Shown: positions 17,199 to 25,620, numbered from the stretch's first letter. The stretch is 64,000 nucleotides of DNA from Balneola sp. (GCA_017643645.1 JAEPNB010000005.1:228219-292218); one strand, 5' to 3'. The notes: a model not told the origin generated them from the letters alone. Program-made: numbers and translations.

Positions 17199-18060
17199 AG
17201 TCCGGCTGATATCGCCCTACCCGATCACACATCGTTTTAAAGTTCAGGACGAATTTGTTGGAAAGTCATTACTGGAGATGATGGTCACTCGTTTTCCTTT
17301 TCGCGCTGAAATCGAATGGGAAAAACGAATCCAAAACGGAAGAGTGGGGCTGAATGAAGAATCCGCTGCGCCGGATGTTTTGCTCAAAAAATCTGATTCC
17401 GTATTCCATCACAACCCGAAGGTGATAGAACCCAGTGTACCGGATGAAATTGAGATCCTGCAGGAAACCGAAGACTGGATCGCCGTGTTTAAACCCGCGC
17501 CGTTGCCGATGCATCCGGGCGGACGTTATTTCAAGAATACACTCACGGCTATGTTAGAAGATATGGGTTATGCCGATCTGAAAATCGTGCATCGCTTAGA
17601 TGCCGTGACTTCCGGAATCGTACTCTTCGCCAAGACCAAAGCGTTTGCCCAACGTGCCATGACCGAGTTTGCCGAAGGCAGAGTACAGAAAACTTATTTC
17701 GCTGAAGTATCGGGCGTTCCCGAAGAAGATTCCGTGATCATTAACACGCCCATCAAGCGTAAAACGGGATTTGTATTTGAAAGCAACCCCGATCTGACCA
17801 ACGCCAAACCTGCCGAAACCACCTTCACCGTTGTTGAACGAAAAGAAGATTCCGCCATCATTAAATGCGAACCCAAAACCGGTCGCACCCACCAGATTCG
17901 TCTGCATTTAGAACATTGGGGCTATCCCATCATCGACGATCCCATTTACGGAATCAACGGCGACAAAACCAGCAAAAAAGCCCAGAAAACCGCCATCAGT
18001 TTAGTAAATGCCGGGTTGGTTATTGAGGAGTTGGGGGTGGAAATAAAAATTACTTTGTAA
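17167..18060 (+). CDS. RluA-family RNA pseudouridine synthase
   Basis: An N-terminal S4-like RNA-binding region (about residues 20-85) is followed by the catalytic domain with IVHRLDAVTSGIVLFAKT, in which D145 is the catalytic aspartate, and GRTHQIRLHLEHWGYPIIDD. The 298 residues fit RluC/RluD-type enzymes that modify rRNA or tRNA. ATG 17167 lies within the end of trhO; an earlier in-frame start at 16987 would be antisensical to trhO coding and lacks family similarity. Its last 110 bases are duplicated downstream at 18764-18873, so this 3' end may have arrived with the adjacent insert. Confidence 0.9.
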   Translation: MLPNKQLNSRKVRLISPYPITHRFKVQDEFVGKSLLEMMVTRFPFRAEIEWEKRIQNGRVGLNEESAAPDVLLKKSDSVFHHNPKVIEPSVPDEIEILQETEDWIAVFKPAPLPMHPGGRYFKNTLTAMLEDMGYADLKIVHRLDAVTSGIVLFAKTKAFAQRAMTEFAEGRVQKTYFAEVSGVPEEDSVIINTPIKRKTGFVFESNPDLTNAKPAETTFTVVERKEDSAIIKCEPKTGRTHQIRLHLEHWGYPIIDDPIYGINGDKTSKKAQKTAISLVNAGLVIEELGVEIKITL

Positions 18061-18107
18061 CGAAGAACTGTTGAAGGTATCTTATTTATCAAACAAATCA
18101 ATTACTT

Positions 18108-18737
18108 ATGCATTCAAAGTTTTTTCTTCTTTTTTTATCCTTTTCTTTTTCCATTTCAACAACAGCATTTACGCAATATGCATTTGATGTAAAGACCCTT
18201 CTCGAAGAAAAAGGAGACTTACAAAATTATAAACAAGGATTGCTCTCATCTATTTCTAGCTCAGGTTGGGCTAGTGTTAAAGACGTTGGGGAGGATTATT
18301 CTTTATGGATTACAAACTTGGAAAGAACTCACTTTGAAGACTCCGTCATAGTTAGTTTAATTGTTGAATTAAGAACGCCCTCCATGTTTACAAGAGGCGA
18401 CCATATAGGGGGCAGGCAAATATGGTTGAAATATCATTGGGATAATGCTGAAAAGTATGCTACGGATAACATAGATGATTTCAATTTTGAAAGCGATGAG
18501 CATGCAAGCTTTGACGAGGCTTTAAATAATTTAAGTTCCACAGCTGGATTAGTTACTTCAATGGGATTAATGGATGTAAGCGGTCTTTCTAATGACGGTG
18601 TGGCTTCTTTAGTACAGCAATTAGGAAACTTAATGAAAAGAAATCCATCACCTATGGAACTTTTAGAAAGCCTCTATTTAGGAGAACAAGCATTATTAGC
18701 TGCAAGAGAAATTATTAAAGACGAAGGTAGTAATTAA
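18108..18737 (+). CDS. Exported protein of unknown function, 209 aa
   Basis: A strong signal peptide (MHSKFFLLFLSFSFSIS...FTQ) precedes about 185 residues without a recognised domain; WLKYHWDNAEKY and a helical C-terminal half are the most distinctive parts. It is visibly more AT-rich than the flanking trhO and pseudouridine synthase genes. It sits between the real 3' end of the pseudouridine synthase gene and a second, diverged copy of that 3' end, so it appears to be a horizontally acquired one-gene insert. I do not recognise the family. Confidence 0.7.
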   Translation: MHSKFFLLFLSFSFSISTTAFTQYAFDVKTLLEEKGDLQNYKQGLLSSISSSGWASVKDVGEDYSLWITNLERTHFEDSVIVSLIVELRTPSMFTRGDHIGGRQIWLKYHWDNAEKYATDNIDDFNFESDEHASFDEALNNLSSTAGLVTSMGLMDVSGLSNDGVASLVQQLGNLMKRNPSPMELLESLYLGEQALLAAREIIKDEGSN

Positions 18738-18763
18738 CCCTGCCTAGCAAATCCTCAAAACAC

Positions 18764-18897
18764 CCCATCATCGACGATCCCATTTACGGACCCAACGGCG
18801 ACAAAACCAGCAAAAAAGCCCCAAAAACCGCCATCAGTTTAGTACACGCCGGATTGGTTATTGAGGTGCTGGGGTTTGGGATGGGGTTGAAGCGTTA
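18764..18897 (+). pseudogene. Orphan C-terminal fragment of an RluA-family pseudouridine synthase gene
   Basis: Bases 18764-18873 match 17926-18035 at about 92 percent by eye (nine differences counted). The frame is still open and ends at TAA 18895-18897, encoding PIIDDPIYGPNGDKTSKK and about 26 further residues. It has no start and no catalytic core. The simplest reading is that it is the displaced original 3' end of the gene, separated from its body when the 838-bp segment carrying the exported-protein gene was inserted with a replacement end. Confidence 0.85.
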
Positions 18898-19100
18898 AGT
18901 TTTTTAGCCTATAAGTTCTTTGGCAATCATTTCAGTCTTTTTAAATACGTTCTAAACTATTTTTTTAAAAAAACTTTGAAACTTATCCTTTATAATCGTG
19001 CCAAATCGAAAGCAGTATCTAATCTTTAGATATATGTGCCCCCCCTATTTTCCATCAATGCACCGGCGAATAGCTCCATAGTTTTCGATAATTCGAGTCA
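18898..19100. other. AT-rich spacer at the edge of the defence island
   Basis: No gene is seen. The base composition drops abruptly in GC after the orphan pseudouridine synthase fragment, and a CCCCCCC run lies at 19038-19044. It probably marks the left border of the acquired segment that extends to about 23.9 kb. Confidence 0.4.
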
Positions 19101-20195
19101 TTAAATAACGTCTAGATCTATTGTATCTAGTAATTCATTTCCTATCGAATATGGAATTAAATTTAGATGCTGTAGCCTTCCGATTATAATAGATGGGTGT
19201 GTTCCAAACCTTGAAGCATAATCCCTAACCATTTGCTCATCCAGCTCTGTATTGCCTAGTATTTCTTCTATTTGATCTTGAGATAAAAGCCATTCTGATG
19301 CAAATTTATCCGCTTCCTGCTCTTTTTTTATCTCCTTACCTTTGTATTCAACATCTTCTAAGAATATATCCTTTTTGCCATGAAGCATAATATGGCCAGC
19401 CTCGTGATAGAAGGTAAACCAAAGTCTGTCATATTTTTTACCACGACCTGTCAATTGAATCAAGGGAGTGTCTCCCAGCCATCTTGTTGCTCCACTCAAT
19501 GGCGCTTTTGGTAAACATGGAGTATGAACTAATTTCACCCCCGCATCCGCACAAAGCTGTTGAAGTTCCTTAAAAAAATTAGTTGGCTGTTCTACCATTA
19601 ATTGCTTTGCATCAGACAACGATTCTTTAAACTTGTTGTTTGAATAATCTTCGGTAGAAATTTCTTTTGAATCTAACTCTCCTTTCCGTAGCCATGCCGA
19701 TAATGCCTGAGGATTATTTGTATTGGCTAATGAAATTCTGAATTGCACCTTTAAGTTCTGTTGGATGTAATACTTTTTCCATGATTGCTGGCTTGCTATC
19801 CCAAAAAAAGTGAATAATTCCGCTACTTTTTCTTCCCATTTTCGAGTTTTAGGAACCCAACCAAGATTCGCCATTTTTGGATAAGGAAACCCCTTTGCCC
19901 ATTCTATGGCATTCTCAATTTCTTTCTCATGTTTAACTCTGGCTATATACTCATCATAATTCTGCTGGCTGTTTAACCAAAATCGAACTGGAATTTTAGT
20001 CACATTCTCAAACTTCACTGCCATATCGGGAGTGATGGAGCTTTCTCCTTTTAAAATAGCTGAAATGGTTTGCTCAGGCTTATTTGACTTAACGGCAAAC
20101 TCCTTAGGCCCCATGTTTAATTCTTCTAACTTCTCAGCTAATGTGTTGCCAGGATGTAATACTGATTGTGGATTATATTGATTTATGCTTGCCAT
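19101..20195 (-). CDS. HigA-type XRE antitoxin fused to ImmA/IrrE metallopeptidase
   Basis: Residues about 10-75 form a HigA-like helix-turn-helix (HPGNTLAEKLEELNMGPKEF, AILKGESSITPDMA). The C-terminal half is an ImmA/IrrE zinc peptidase with HEAGH in FTFYHEAGHIMLHGKKD and a downstream EADKFASEWLL segment. Such fusions act as antitoxin and regulator, and the peptidase may cleave repressors or antitoxins. The gene follows the HigB-like toxin gene by 4 bp, so the two form a toxin-antitoxin pair in the unusual toxin-first higBA order. It is the last gene of the six-gene minus-strand cassette. Confidence 0.88.
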   Translation of the reverse strand: MASINQYNPQSVLHPGNTLAEKLEELNMGPKEFAVKSNKPEQTISAILKGESSITPDMAVKFENVTKIPVRFWLNSQQNYDEYIARVKHEKEIENAIEWAKGFPYPKMANLGWVPKTRKWEEKVAELFTFFGIASQQSWKKYYIQQNLKVQFRISLANTNNPQALSAWLRKGELDSKEISTEDYSNNKFKESLSDAKQLMVEQPTNFFKELQQLCADAGVKLVHTPCLPKAPLSGATRWLGDTPLIQLTGRGKKYDRLWFTFYHEAGHIMLHGKKDIFLEDVEYKGKEIKKEQEADKFASEWLLSQDQIEEILGNTELDEQMVRDYASRFGTHPSIIIGRLQHLNLIPYSIGNELLDTIDLDVI

Positions 20196-20199
20196 GGTA

Positions 20200-20532
20200 T
20201 CAGTGATAATCTATAATTTCTATAATTGTTATTGCTGTAATTTTATCCCAGATGTAATTTCCGTCTTCATCTTCAGGAATAGGGTCTTCCTGAGGTATAA
20301 AAATCAAACGGTACGGGTTATCTAAAGAGCATGCCCATTCACCTTTACGATTTTCTCTTAACTCGTGATAGTTGCCTGGCAGGTCTCTGACATCTTCAAG
20401 TGTGGTTGCATTGCTGAGATCATTTAATCGTTGTTTAAACTTTGTAGCTCTTAGTGTCCCTAATTTCCTAAACATCAGCCGATCATCATTTGCATACTTT
20501 TCTAATTTTTTATCGACAAAATTGATATCCAT
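20200..20532 (-). CDS. HigB-like toxin (RelE/ParE superfamily)
   Basis: The small basic-rich protein of 110 residues has the RelE/HigB pattern: KLEKYANDDRLMFRKLG, LEDVRDLPGNYHEL, GEWACSLDNPYRLIFIPQED and the final TAITIIEIIDYH. Members are ribosome-dependent mRNA endonucleases that slow growth. Paired with the HigA-IrrE antitoxin 4 bp downstream, it probably stabilises the island or contributes to abortive infection. Toxicity is inferred from the family. Confidence 0.82.
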   Translation of the reverse strand: MDINFVDKKLEKYANDDRLMFRKLGTLRATKFKQRLNDLSNATTLEDVRDLPGNYHELRENRKGEWACSLDNPYRLIFIPQEDPIPEDEDGNYIWDKITAITIIEIIDYH

Positions 20533-20576
20533 TTAAATATACAAAAAAAATAATTAATATTTAGTGTGAATTAAAA

Positions 20577-20849
20577 TTATACCCGCTTTTCCCAAGCAGG
20601 TTTACCGCCTTTATCGATAAATGTCCAAGCAATAGCATGATGCACCACTGGGTCTATTTCTTTCCATGCATCATAAGCACTGGATACAACCTTTCCCAAA
20701 CCCCTGTTCGAACTCTCACTATAGTTTTGACCATGATCATTTAGAATTTGTTTTAGAGCATCTAAACTTATCTGTATTCCTTGACTGTATAATGCTATAG
20801 AAAGATTTCCAATAAAATTATATACTTTATTTTCTACTGTGCGTGTCAT
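20577..20849 (-). CDS. Small protein of unknown function in defence cassette
   Basis: The 90 residues are mostly helical, with a conserved-looking C-terminus (HHAIAWTFIDKGGKPAWEKRV). No recognised domain and no membrane segment are present. It starts 8 bp after the AbiJ/HEPN-like gene, on the same strand, and so belongs to the same transcription unit. It may be an immunity or antitoxin protein for its upstream neighbour; this rests on position only. Confidence 0.65.
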   Translation of the reverse strand: MTRTVENKVYNFIGNLSIALYSQGIQISLDALKQILNDHGQNYSESSNRGLGKVVSSAYDAWKEIDPVVHHAIAWTFIDKGGKPAWEKRV

Positions 20850-20857
20850 AATTAACC

Positions 20858-21712
20858 CTATTTTGTCAAAGCATTTTCCAAATCATTAACCGCTGCTTGG
20901 AATACTTGCCAACTAATTTTTGCTGTATAGTGATCTGGGTTGAATCCAGAACGCCATTGCTCATAAGGATGGATATAATTTCTAAAATCACGCATTGCAT
21001 GACTAAACTTCTTAGCATCTAGTCCAATAAAATTGACTTCGTATGCAACATCAATAAAACTTGCCAGAGACCATTGATGAAATGGAAATGGCTTCCCTTC
21101 TTTATCTTTTGGACTTGATTTAGCCTTATTGAATAATTCAGGATTTTTTAAAGCCACTCCAAGCAATATGCCTTCCAAGGAAGATCCGCATAAAAAAATT
21201 ACAGATAATGGGTTTCTAAACTTTATACCCTTGTGTATTTCAACTACTCTGTGTCTAAGAATTGCACTAAGACCATCATCCAGACCTATTTTCTCTATAG
21301 GTATTTCCTCAAATTCCTTTTCAAGAAAATCTTCTTCCTTTGTTTCCTTCTCTTTTACTGATTGTTTTCCCAACAATCTTTTTGATATAGTATCAACTGT
21401 ACTGATAAGGTTATCAATGTTTTTATCAGTTTCAACATCGTTCATTATCTGGTAAGCTTCAAAATGATCTAGCAAAGCTTTAAGTGTCTTCCCAACTATT
21501 TCATTACTCTCAAGTTCTAAAAAAACCTTAAGTCTTTTTCCCTTGGAACTTCCATTACGATAATATTTTGGATTTTCAATATCTACACTTGCTACCTGCT
21601 TTATAAAGTGCTGAAAATCTTCATTAGATAAGTCCAAAACATATCCAGACCCATAAATTGTTTCTACAAACTTTTTAATATATGGTATGTCGGTATGTTT
21701 GAGATTAGCCAA
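20858..21712 (-). CDS. AbiJ-N-terminal-like protein with HEPN-like C-terminus, probable abortive infection effector
   Basis: The N-terminal 90 residues (YGSGYVLDLSNEDFQHF, then NGSSKGKRLKVFLELE and VGKTLKALLDHFEAY) resemble the N-terminal modules of AbiJ-type abortive infection proteins. A Glu/Lys-rich linker follows. The C-terminal helical part has MRDFRNYIHP, which fits the Rx6H active-site motif of HEPN ribonucleases. Inferred role: an RNA-cleaving effector triggered during phage infection. It is spaced 2 bp from the helicase gene and 8 bp from the next gene, so it is part of one operon. Confidence 0.7.
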   Translation of the reverse strand: MANLKHTDIPYIKKFVETIYGSGYVLDLSNEDFQHFIKQVASVDIENPKYYRNGSSKGKRLKVFLELESNEIVGKTLKALLDHFEAYQIMNDVETDKNIDNLISTVDTISKRLLGKQSVKEKETKEEDFLEKEFEEIPIEKIGLDDGLSAILRHRVVEIHKGIKFRNPLSVIFLCGSSLEGILLGVALKNPELFNKAKSSPKDKEGKPFPFHQWSLASFIDVAYEVNFIGLDAKKFSHAMRDFRNYIHPYEQWRSGFNPDHYTAKISWQVFQAAVNDLENALTK

Positions 21713-21714
21713 AA

Positions 21715-23586
21715 TTAAGGGTTTGAAGTAGTTGAAATCATTGTTCTAAAATACTCTTCAGTCTCTTTATCCGTACAGTAAATGTAACAACCTTTCATTC
21801 CTCGTGTCATAAGAGTTCGATAGGTATTTTTAATTATCTCATCTCCCAGTTGAGCCGCTGATTCCGGATCTTCTTTCATCATCTTTTTCATTCCGAATAC
21901 TGATCGATCATTCTTTGATCGATCATAAATATCTGTAATTGCCTTTCCTGATCTGATCTTAAAATCTGGACCTATAATTACTCCTACATAATCTAGTTCC
22001 AAGCCCTGACAAGTGTGAATACAGCCTATTTCATTAATAGACTCTTCTTTTATCAACCAAAGCATTCCATCATCACTTAGATTCCACTGTTTTGCAAAAC
22101 CATATTCAGGAAAAACTATGTCATTGGCTTCGGAATCTTTTTTACTGACCCAGTCCCAACAATATCCCGCCACCATCCTAGATTTATTATTGATATCGTT
22201 CTTTTCCTTTATTCTCTCAAACACTTCGTTTGGGTCATTCATTACCTGAAAATCATAATCTAATTCATCAAGATCAGTATTAGCTGTTTCTCGGATCTGA
22301 AGCGTGTGATCTAACCATGCCAAATATCCATCTGAGCCATTACATCTGAACTGTGACGATAATTCGGTGGAGATCACTTCAGCATTATGATACTCCGACC
22401 ATTTCATAATCTCTTCTTTATCTCCTATATCATGAATATGAACTTTTTGATTTTCATCTAGGAAAAAGACGGTGACATTCGCAGCATGGATCAATTCTTT
22501 GATCTGATTCTCCCCTTTATTTCTAAATAGTCCAGATTGTTCATTCAATCGGTGGGCTTCATCAACTACAAGAGCATCAAAGGTATTTTCAGGAGTTTCT
22601 GTAAATGAGCCCGAGCTTCTAAATAGATTGTCTATTCGGCTTCTGGTCATACTACCGGATAACAACGAGGAATATACTTTTCGAGGAGCCGAGTTCTTGG
22701 AGACATAGCTTACAAATTTTTCCTCTCCGATCAGCTTTACTAATAAATTAATAGCCACAACGGATTTTCCAGTACCCGGACCTCCCTCAATGATCACAAC
22801 TTTCTTTTGATCTCTTGGAGTGCTGTTTATTGCACCAATAACATATTCAAAAGCCAGCTTCTGATCATCGATCATCAGGAACTCATCATTTCCCTTTAAC
22901 ATAGATCTCAGACTGTCTGCCAACATCTTAGATGGGCGAATACGTCCGTTTTCTATACGATCAATAATATCTTTTTGATCCCCAACCTTTATAAAACCTT
23001 TAATAAATTCTCGAAGGTTAGTAATATCTGTTTTCGTGAAGACAGGTGCTTTTTTTGTATAAAAATCATAAATCGGGTCGTCTATTATTCCATCTGATTC
23101 GTAATTATGCAAAAAGGCACAAGGATAGAGATCAATATTTCCTGTGTAAACCGCTTCATTGAAATCATTCAGCAAACAGGCATATGACCATGCTTGGTAT
23201 GAAGGGTGAATAGTCTCACGAATGCCTCCGCCAAGTAACGTTTTTACTATCCCATCTAAATTTGTTTTCTGTGCCGTTTCCCACTGTTTCAATTCGATTA
23301 TAACTGCGTTGTCCCTTTCTTTTTCATCATGGCCAGAAATTATGAAATCGATACGTTTGGACGTTTGAGGAATCTGTAGCTCAATACTGATTCCTGAATC
23401 TTGTGGTATTTCAGGATCATTAAGCACTGTATTCATATAAAATAAAGAAGATTGCCAAGACCGCTTTTCAGATGGAGAGACACCTCTATTCAATTTCTCC
23501 TTAACCTTGTATTCAATACGGTCTTCAATCACACCAGACTCAACATCAATAGTAAAAGACTCTTTAGTAGCTTTATATACGATCAT
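21715..23586 (-). CDS. DUF2075-type helicase with N-terminal PD-(D/E)xK nuclease-like domain
   Basis: Residues about 75-125 contain RIDFIISGHDEKERDNAVII with ELKQW, fitting the D...ExK metal site of PD-(D/E)xK nucleases. The second part is a superfamily 1-type helicase: Walker A EGGPGTGKSVVAIN, Walker B FDALVVDEAHRLNEQ, then SSQFRCNGSDGYLAWLD and the C-terminal HTCQGLELDYVGVIIG and RTLMTRGMKGCYIY. This matches the DUF2075/Schlafen-group-3-like DNA/RNA helicases often found in defence islands. It lies 2 bp after the MazG-like gene and is probably translationally linked to it. Confidence 0.85.
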   Translation of the reverse strand: MIVYKATKESFTIDVESGVIEDRIEYKVKEKLNRGVSPSEKRSWQSSLFYMNTVLNDPEIPQDSGISIELQIPQTSKRIDFIISGHDEKERDNAVIIELKQWETAQKTNLDGIVKTLLGGGIRETIHPSYQAWSYACLLNDFNEAVYTGNIDLYPCAFLHNYESDGIIDDPIYDFYTKKAPVFTKTDITNLREFIKGFIKVGDQKDIIDRIENGRIRPSKMLADSLRSMLKGNDEFLMIDDQKLAFEYVIGAINSTPRDQKKVVIIEGGPGTGKSVVAINLLVKLIGEEKFVSYVSKNSAPRKVYSSLLSGSMTRSRIDNLFRSSGSFTETPENTFDALVVDEAHRLNEQSGLFRNKGENQIKELIHAANVTVFFLDENQKVHIHDIGDKEEIMKWSEYHNAEVISTELSSQFRCNGSDGYLAWLDHTLQIRETANTDLDELDYDFQVMNDPNEVFERIKEKNDINNKSRMVAGYCWDWVSKKDSEANDIVFPEYGFAKQWNLSDDGMLWLIKEESINEIGCIHTCQGLELDYVGVIIGPDFKIRSGKAITDIYDRSKNDRSVFGMKKMMKEDPESAAQLGDEIIKNTYRTLMTRGMKGCYIYCTDKETEEYFRTMISTTSNP

Positions 23587-23588
23587 AT

Positions 23589-23918
23589 TTAAAGATCCGT
23601 ATATTTTGTTGCTGACCCTTTTGCTTTATCTACTGGATATTTCTGTGCGTTAGAACTAAGCTTATCAAGTATTATCTCTTTAATATCTAGATTATAATTC
23701 TGTGCTAGTGTTAGGGCGTATACTAAAACATCTGCCAGTTCTTCTTTTATCTTATCAGGGTCTGCTTCTTCATGTTTTTTCCAAAGAAATAACTCCAATA
23801 ATTCCCCCGACTCTATACTAAGTGCAAGTGCAAGATCTTTCGGGTTGTGAAATTGAGCCCAATCACGTTCATCCCGAAATTTTATAATCGCTTCTGTAAT
23901 TTCTTTTATTTCACTCAT
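23589..23918 (-). CDS. MazG-like nucleotide pyrophosphohydrolase
   Basis: It is a compact all-alpha NTP-PPase of 109 residues with the metal-binding pattern ExxE (ESGELLE) then ExxD (KEELADVL). It also has the family's WAQFHNPKDLA segment seen in the RS21-C6/dCTPase-like branch. It hydrolyses (d)NTPs to monophosphates and pyrophosphate. As the first gene of the cassette, followed by a nuclease-helicase 2 bp away, it may deplete or sanitise nucleotides during phage attack. That role is an inference from context. Confidence 0.88.
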   Translation of the reverse strand: MSEIKEITEAIIKFRDERDWAQFHNPKDLALALSIESGELLELFLWKKHEEADPDKIKEELADVLVYALTLAQNYNLDIKEIILDKLSSNAQKYPVDKAKGSATKYTDL

Positions 23919-24052
23919 ACAGCAAGAATGCTTAAAACTCTCATTAATATCAATGGATTATACCGAAAGTGAAACTCACTAGAAAGAATTGCTTGTAAAA
24001 GTTTGAGTTTCCATTTGCAAGGAATCCCGCTATGGAGTTAGGATAAAAGTCG

Positions 24053-24113
24053 GCTCGCGGCGTATGCCCGAGATCCGGATTGTTTTAGAGAAGCATGCCT
24101 GTGAATTAACGAG
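24053..24113 (+). repeat. Dispersed repeat R3, truncated copy 3
   Basis: CTCGCGGCGTATGCCCGAGA and ATCCGGATTG match the other R3 copies, but the 3' hairpin portion is missing. It lies at the right border of the acquired cassette. Confidence 0.75.
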
Positions 24114-24167
24114 TCGTTGCGCATGAAAGAGCAAAGAGATGCGCATCAATTCAGCGGTTGTTGCGCA

Positions 24168-24204
24168 ACAAAAAAAGGCATGACTACAAATGCAGCCATG
24201 CCTT
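24168..24204 (-). terminator. Rho-independent terminator of the HU gene
   Basis: On the minus strand AAGGCATG pairs with CATGCCTT around a 14-base loop, followed by a T-run. It lies 24 bases past the HU stop codon. Confidence 0.82.
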
Positions 24205-24227
24205 TCAAGGTTGAGAGAGAATGTTTG

Positions 24228-24611
24228 TCATGATTTCTCGTACTCCAGGTTACTGAGCATGTTTGCGAACTTAGAACCCGGTCGGAAGAGAATACGCGAT
24301 TTACGAATGTTCGCTTTTGTCACATCCTCTTCAGTCTCGCTACCCTCACTGGATACGCTTAACCGGAAGTTACCGAGATCGCCGATCGTCACGATCTGTC
24401 CTTCGCTCAACAACTGTGGTACGATATCAGCAATAGCATACAATACCGCGCGTATATCTGCACCAGTAACCGTACTCATTTGCTGGATCCTGTCAGTCAG
24501 GGCTTCTATTCCCAGACTTCCTGTACTTATTAAAGAAGCGTAAAACTTCTTGGTTCCACCGCCGAGCACTCCCGGCTCTCCTCGTTCTATGATTTTATAC
24601 TTTACAGACAT
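24228..24611 (-). CDS. HU-family DNA-binding protein (Bacteroidota type)
   Basis: At 127 residues it is longer than classical HU, with the N-terminal extension MSVKYKIIERGEPGVLGGGT and an HU core (LISTGSLGIEALTDRIQQ, EGQIVTIGDLGNFRLSVSSEG). This is the form common in Bacteroidota as a putative histone-like protein. It is a nucleoid-associated DNA-binding protein. AGGAGA with good spacing precedes the ATG, which fixes the start and suggests strong translation. It has its own terminator and is monocistronic. This is the third HU-type gene in the window. Confidence 0.88.
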   Translation of the reverse strand: MSVKYKIIERGEPGVLGGGTKKFYASLISTGSLGIEALTDRIQQMSTVTGADIRAVLYAIADIVPQLLSEGQIVTIGDLGNFRLSVSSEGSETEEDVTKANIRKSRILFRPGSKFANMLSNLEYEKS

Positions 24612-24716
24612 GATGTCTCCTGTTTATTAATGGTTAATGCAGCCTGAGCTGCCGGGCTATATAACGGTATGTAATTATATTACAGTGTGTTAGTTGTAGT
24701 CACATAAAGATGTTAT

Positions 24717-24790
24717 AGGGTGTGGGGAGGGAAAGGTGAGAGGTGGGGGGAGGGAAAAGGGAAAAGTGAGAGGTGAGAGGTGAAAAGTGT
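24717..24790 (+). repeat. Purine-rich low-complexity tract
   Basis: Imperfect repeats of GGGAGGGAAAAGG and GTGAGAGGTG run for about 70 bases with almost no pyrimidine except isolated T. It could form unusual structure or reflect slippage. Confidence 0.7.
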
Positions 24791-24912
24791 CGGACTGAAT
24801 TCCTCTCTGGTGAACTTGATACTGGTGTTGGTGGTGATTTAGATTTACTCAAGTAAACCAGCCGGGATTTTAATCCGCAGCGATTGAAGGCAGGTAAATC
24901 ACAACCCGCGCC
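24788..24912 (+). repeat. Dispersed repeat R2, copy 2
   Basis: It matches 13543-13677 through GTTGGTGGTGATTTAGATTT and GCAGCGATTGAAGGCAGG. It runs straight into a complete R1, showing that R2-R1 is a composite unit. Confidence 0.8.
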
Positions 24913-25014
24913 GGCCCTGCCCCAAAGGGATGCCTATGGCAAAGGACCTGCTGGTTAAAAATCATACACCAAAATTTAAGCTAGTAGGGCGTTCACGCCC
25001 GGTGGGTAGGTAGG
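24907..25014 (+). repeat. Dispersed repeat R1, copy 5
   Basis: This is a full-length R1 with the GGGCGTTCACGCCC hairpin; the middle reads ACACCAAAATTTAAGCTAG rather than ACAACGAAATGTACGCTAG. Confidence 0.85.
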
Positions 25015-25118
25015 AACTGAACATCCAATGTCCATTGTCCGCCACATGGTTCTTGATAACCGATTGTTGGATTGTTCCTTGTTCAACATTGGATATTGGG
25101 TTAACTCGGAATACACAT

Positions 25119-25204
25119 CGCGCCGGCCCAGAAGGATCTGCTGGTTTAAAATCATACACCAAAATTTAAGCTAGTAGGGCGTTCACGCCCGGTGGGCAAG
25201 CAGG
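25119..25204 (+). repeat. Dispersed repeat R1, copy 6 with internal deletion
   Basis: The CGCGCCGGCCC head joins directly to GGATCTGCTGGTTTAAAATC, omitting the GGGATGCCTATGGCAAAGG hairpin block. Confidence 0.8.
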
Positions 25205-25620
25205 AACTGAACATCCAACGTCCATTGTCACTCATGTGCGTTCGTAACTAGACGTTGGGTGTTCTTAAGGAGCTCCCCTCCTTAATCTTTGGGAGGGGAC
25301 GGGGGTGGGTTAGAAACAGCGCCGGGACACCTAATTAAACTACCAGCCCGCACAAAGATCCTGATCCTCCAGCTGGCGGACAGGATGACATCTAGGTTTT
25401 TTATAAGCTCAATCCTATTCCTTCGGCATGGAGTTCATGGAGTAATAGCTTGTCATCATTGACAGAAGTGAGCAGGGCAAAACTTGCTGAGGTACGAAGC
25501 ATTTAGGTTTGTCCCTCGCTTCGCAGATGACAGGCACGGAATGAACTACGCCGGGAGTTTTTGCTTCTTTTGTCGGCACAAAAGAAGGGCATTCCGTCAG
25601 ATGAAGGATTTAAGAAAAGG

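Larger units (their letters stand above)
23919..24227. other. Control region upstream of the defence cassette with R3 fragment and palindromes
   Basis: The promoter of the minus-strand cassette should lie at 23920-24050. A truncated R3 repeat occupies 24053-24113. It is followed by the inverted pair TGCGCAT (24118-24124) and ATGCGCA (24139-24145) and the 14-bp palindrome TTGTTGCGCAACAA (24158-24171). The HU gene terminator then follows. No gene is present. Confidence 0.6.

Noticed and set aside
18764..18897. A second complete pseudouridine synthase gene
   Set aside because: Only the last 44 codons are present, with no start or catalytic core, so it is a fragment.
24962..25162. 66-codon minus-strand frame
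   Set aside because: It lies wholly within R1 and R6 repeats.
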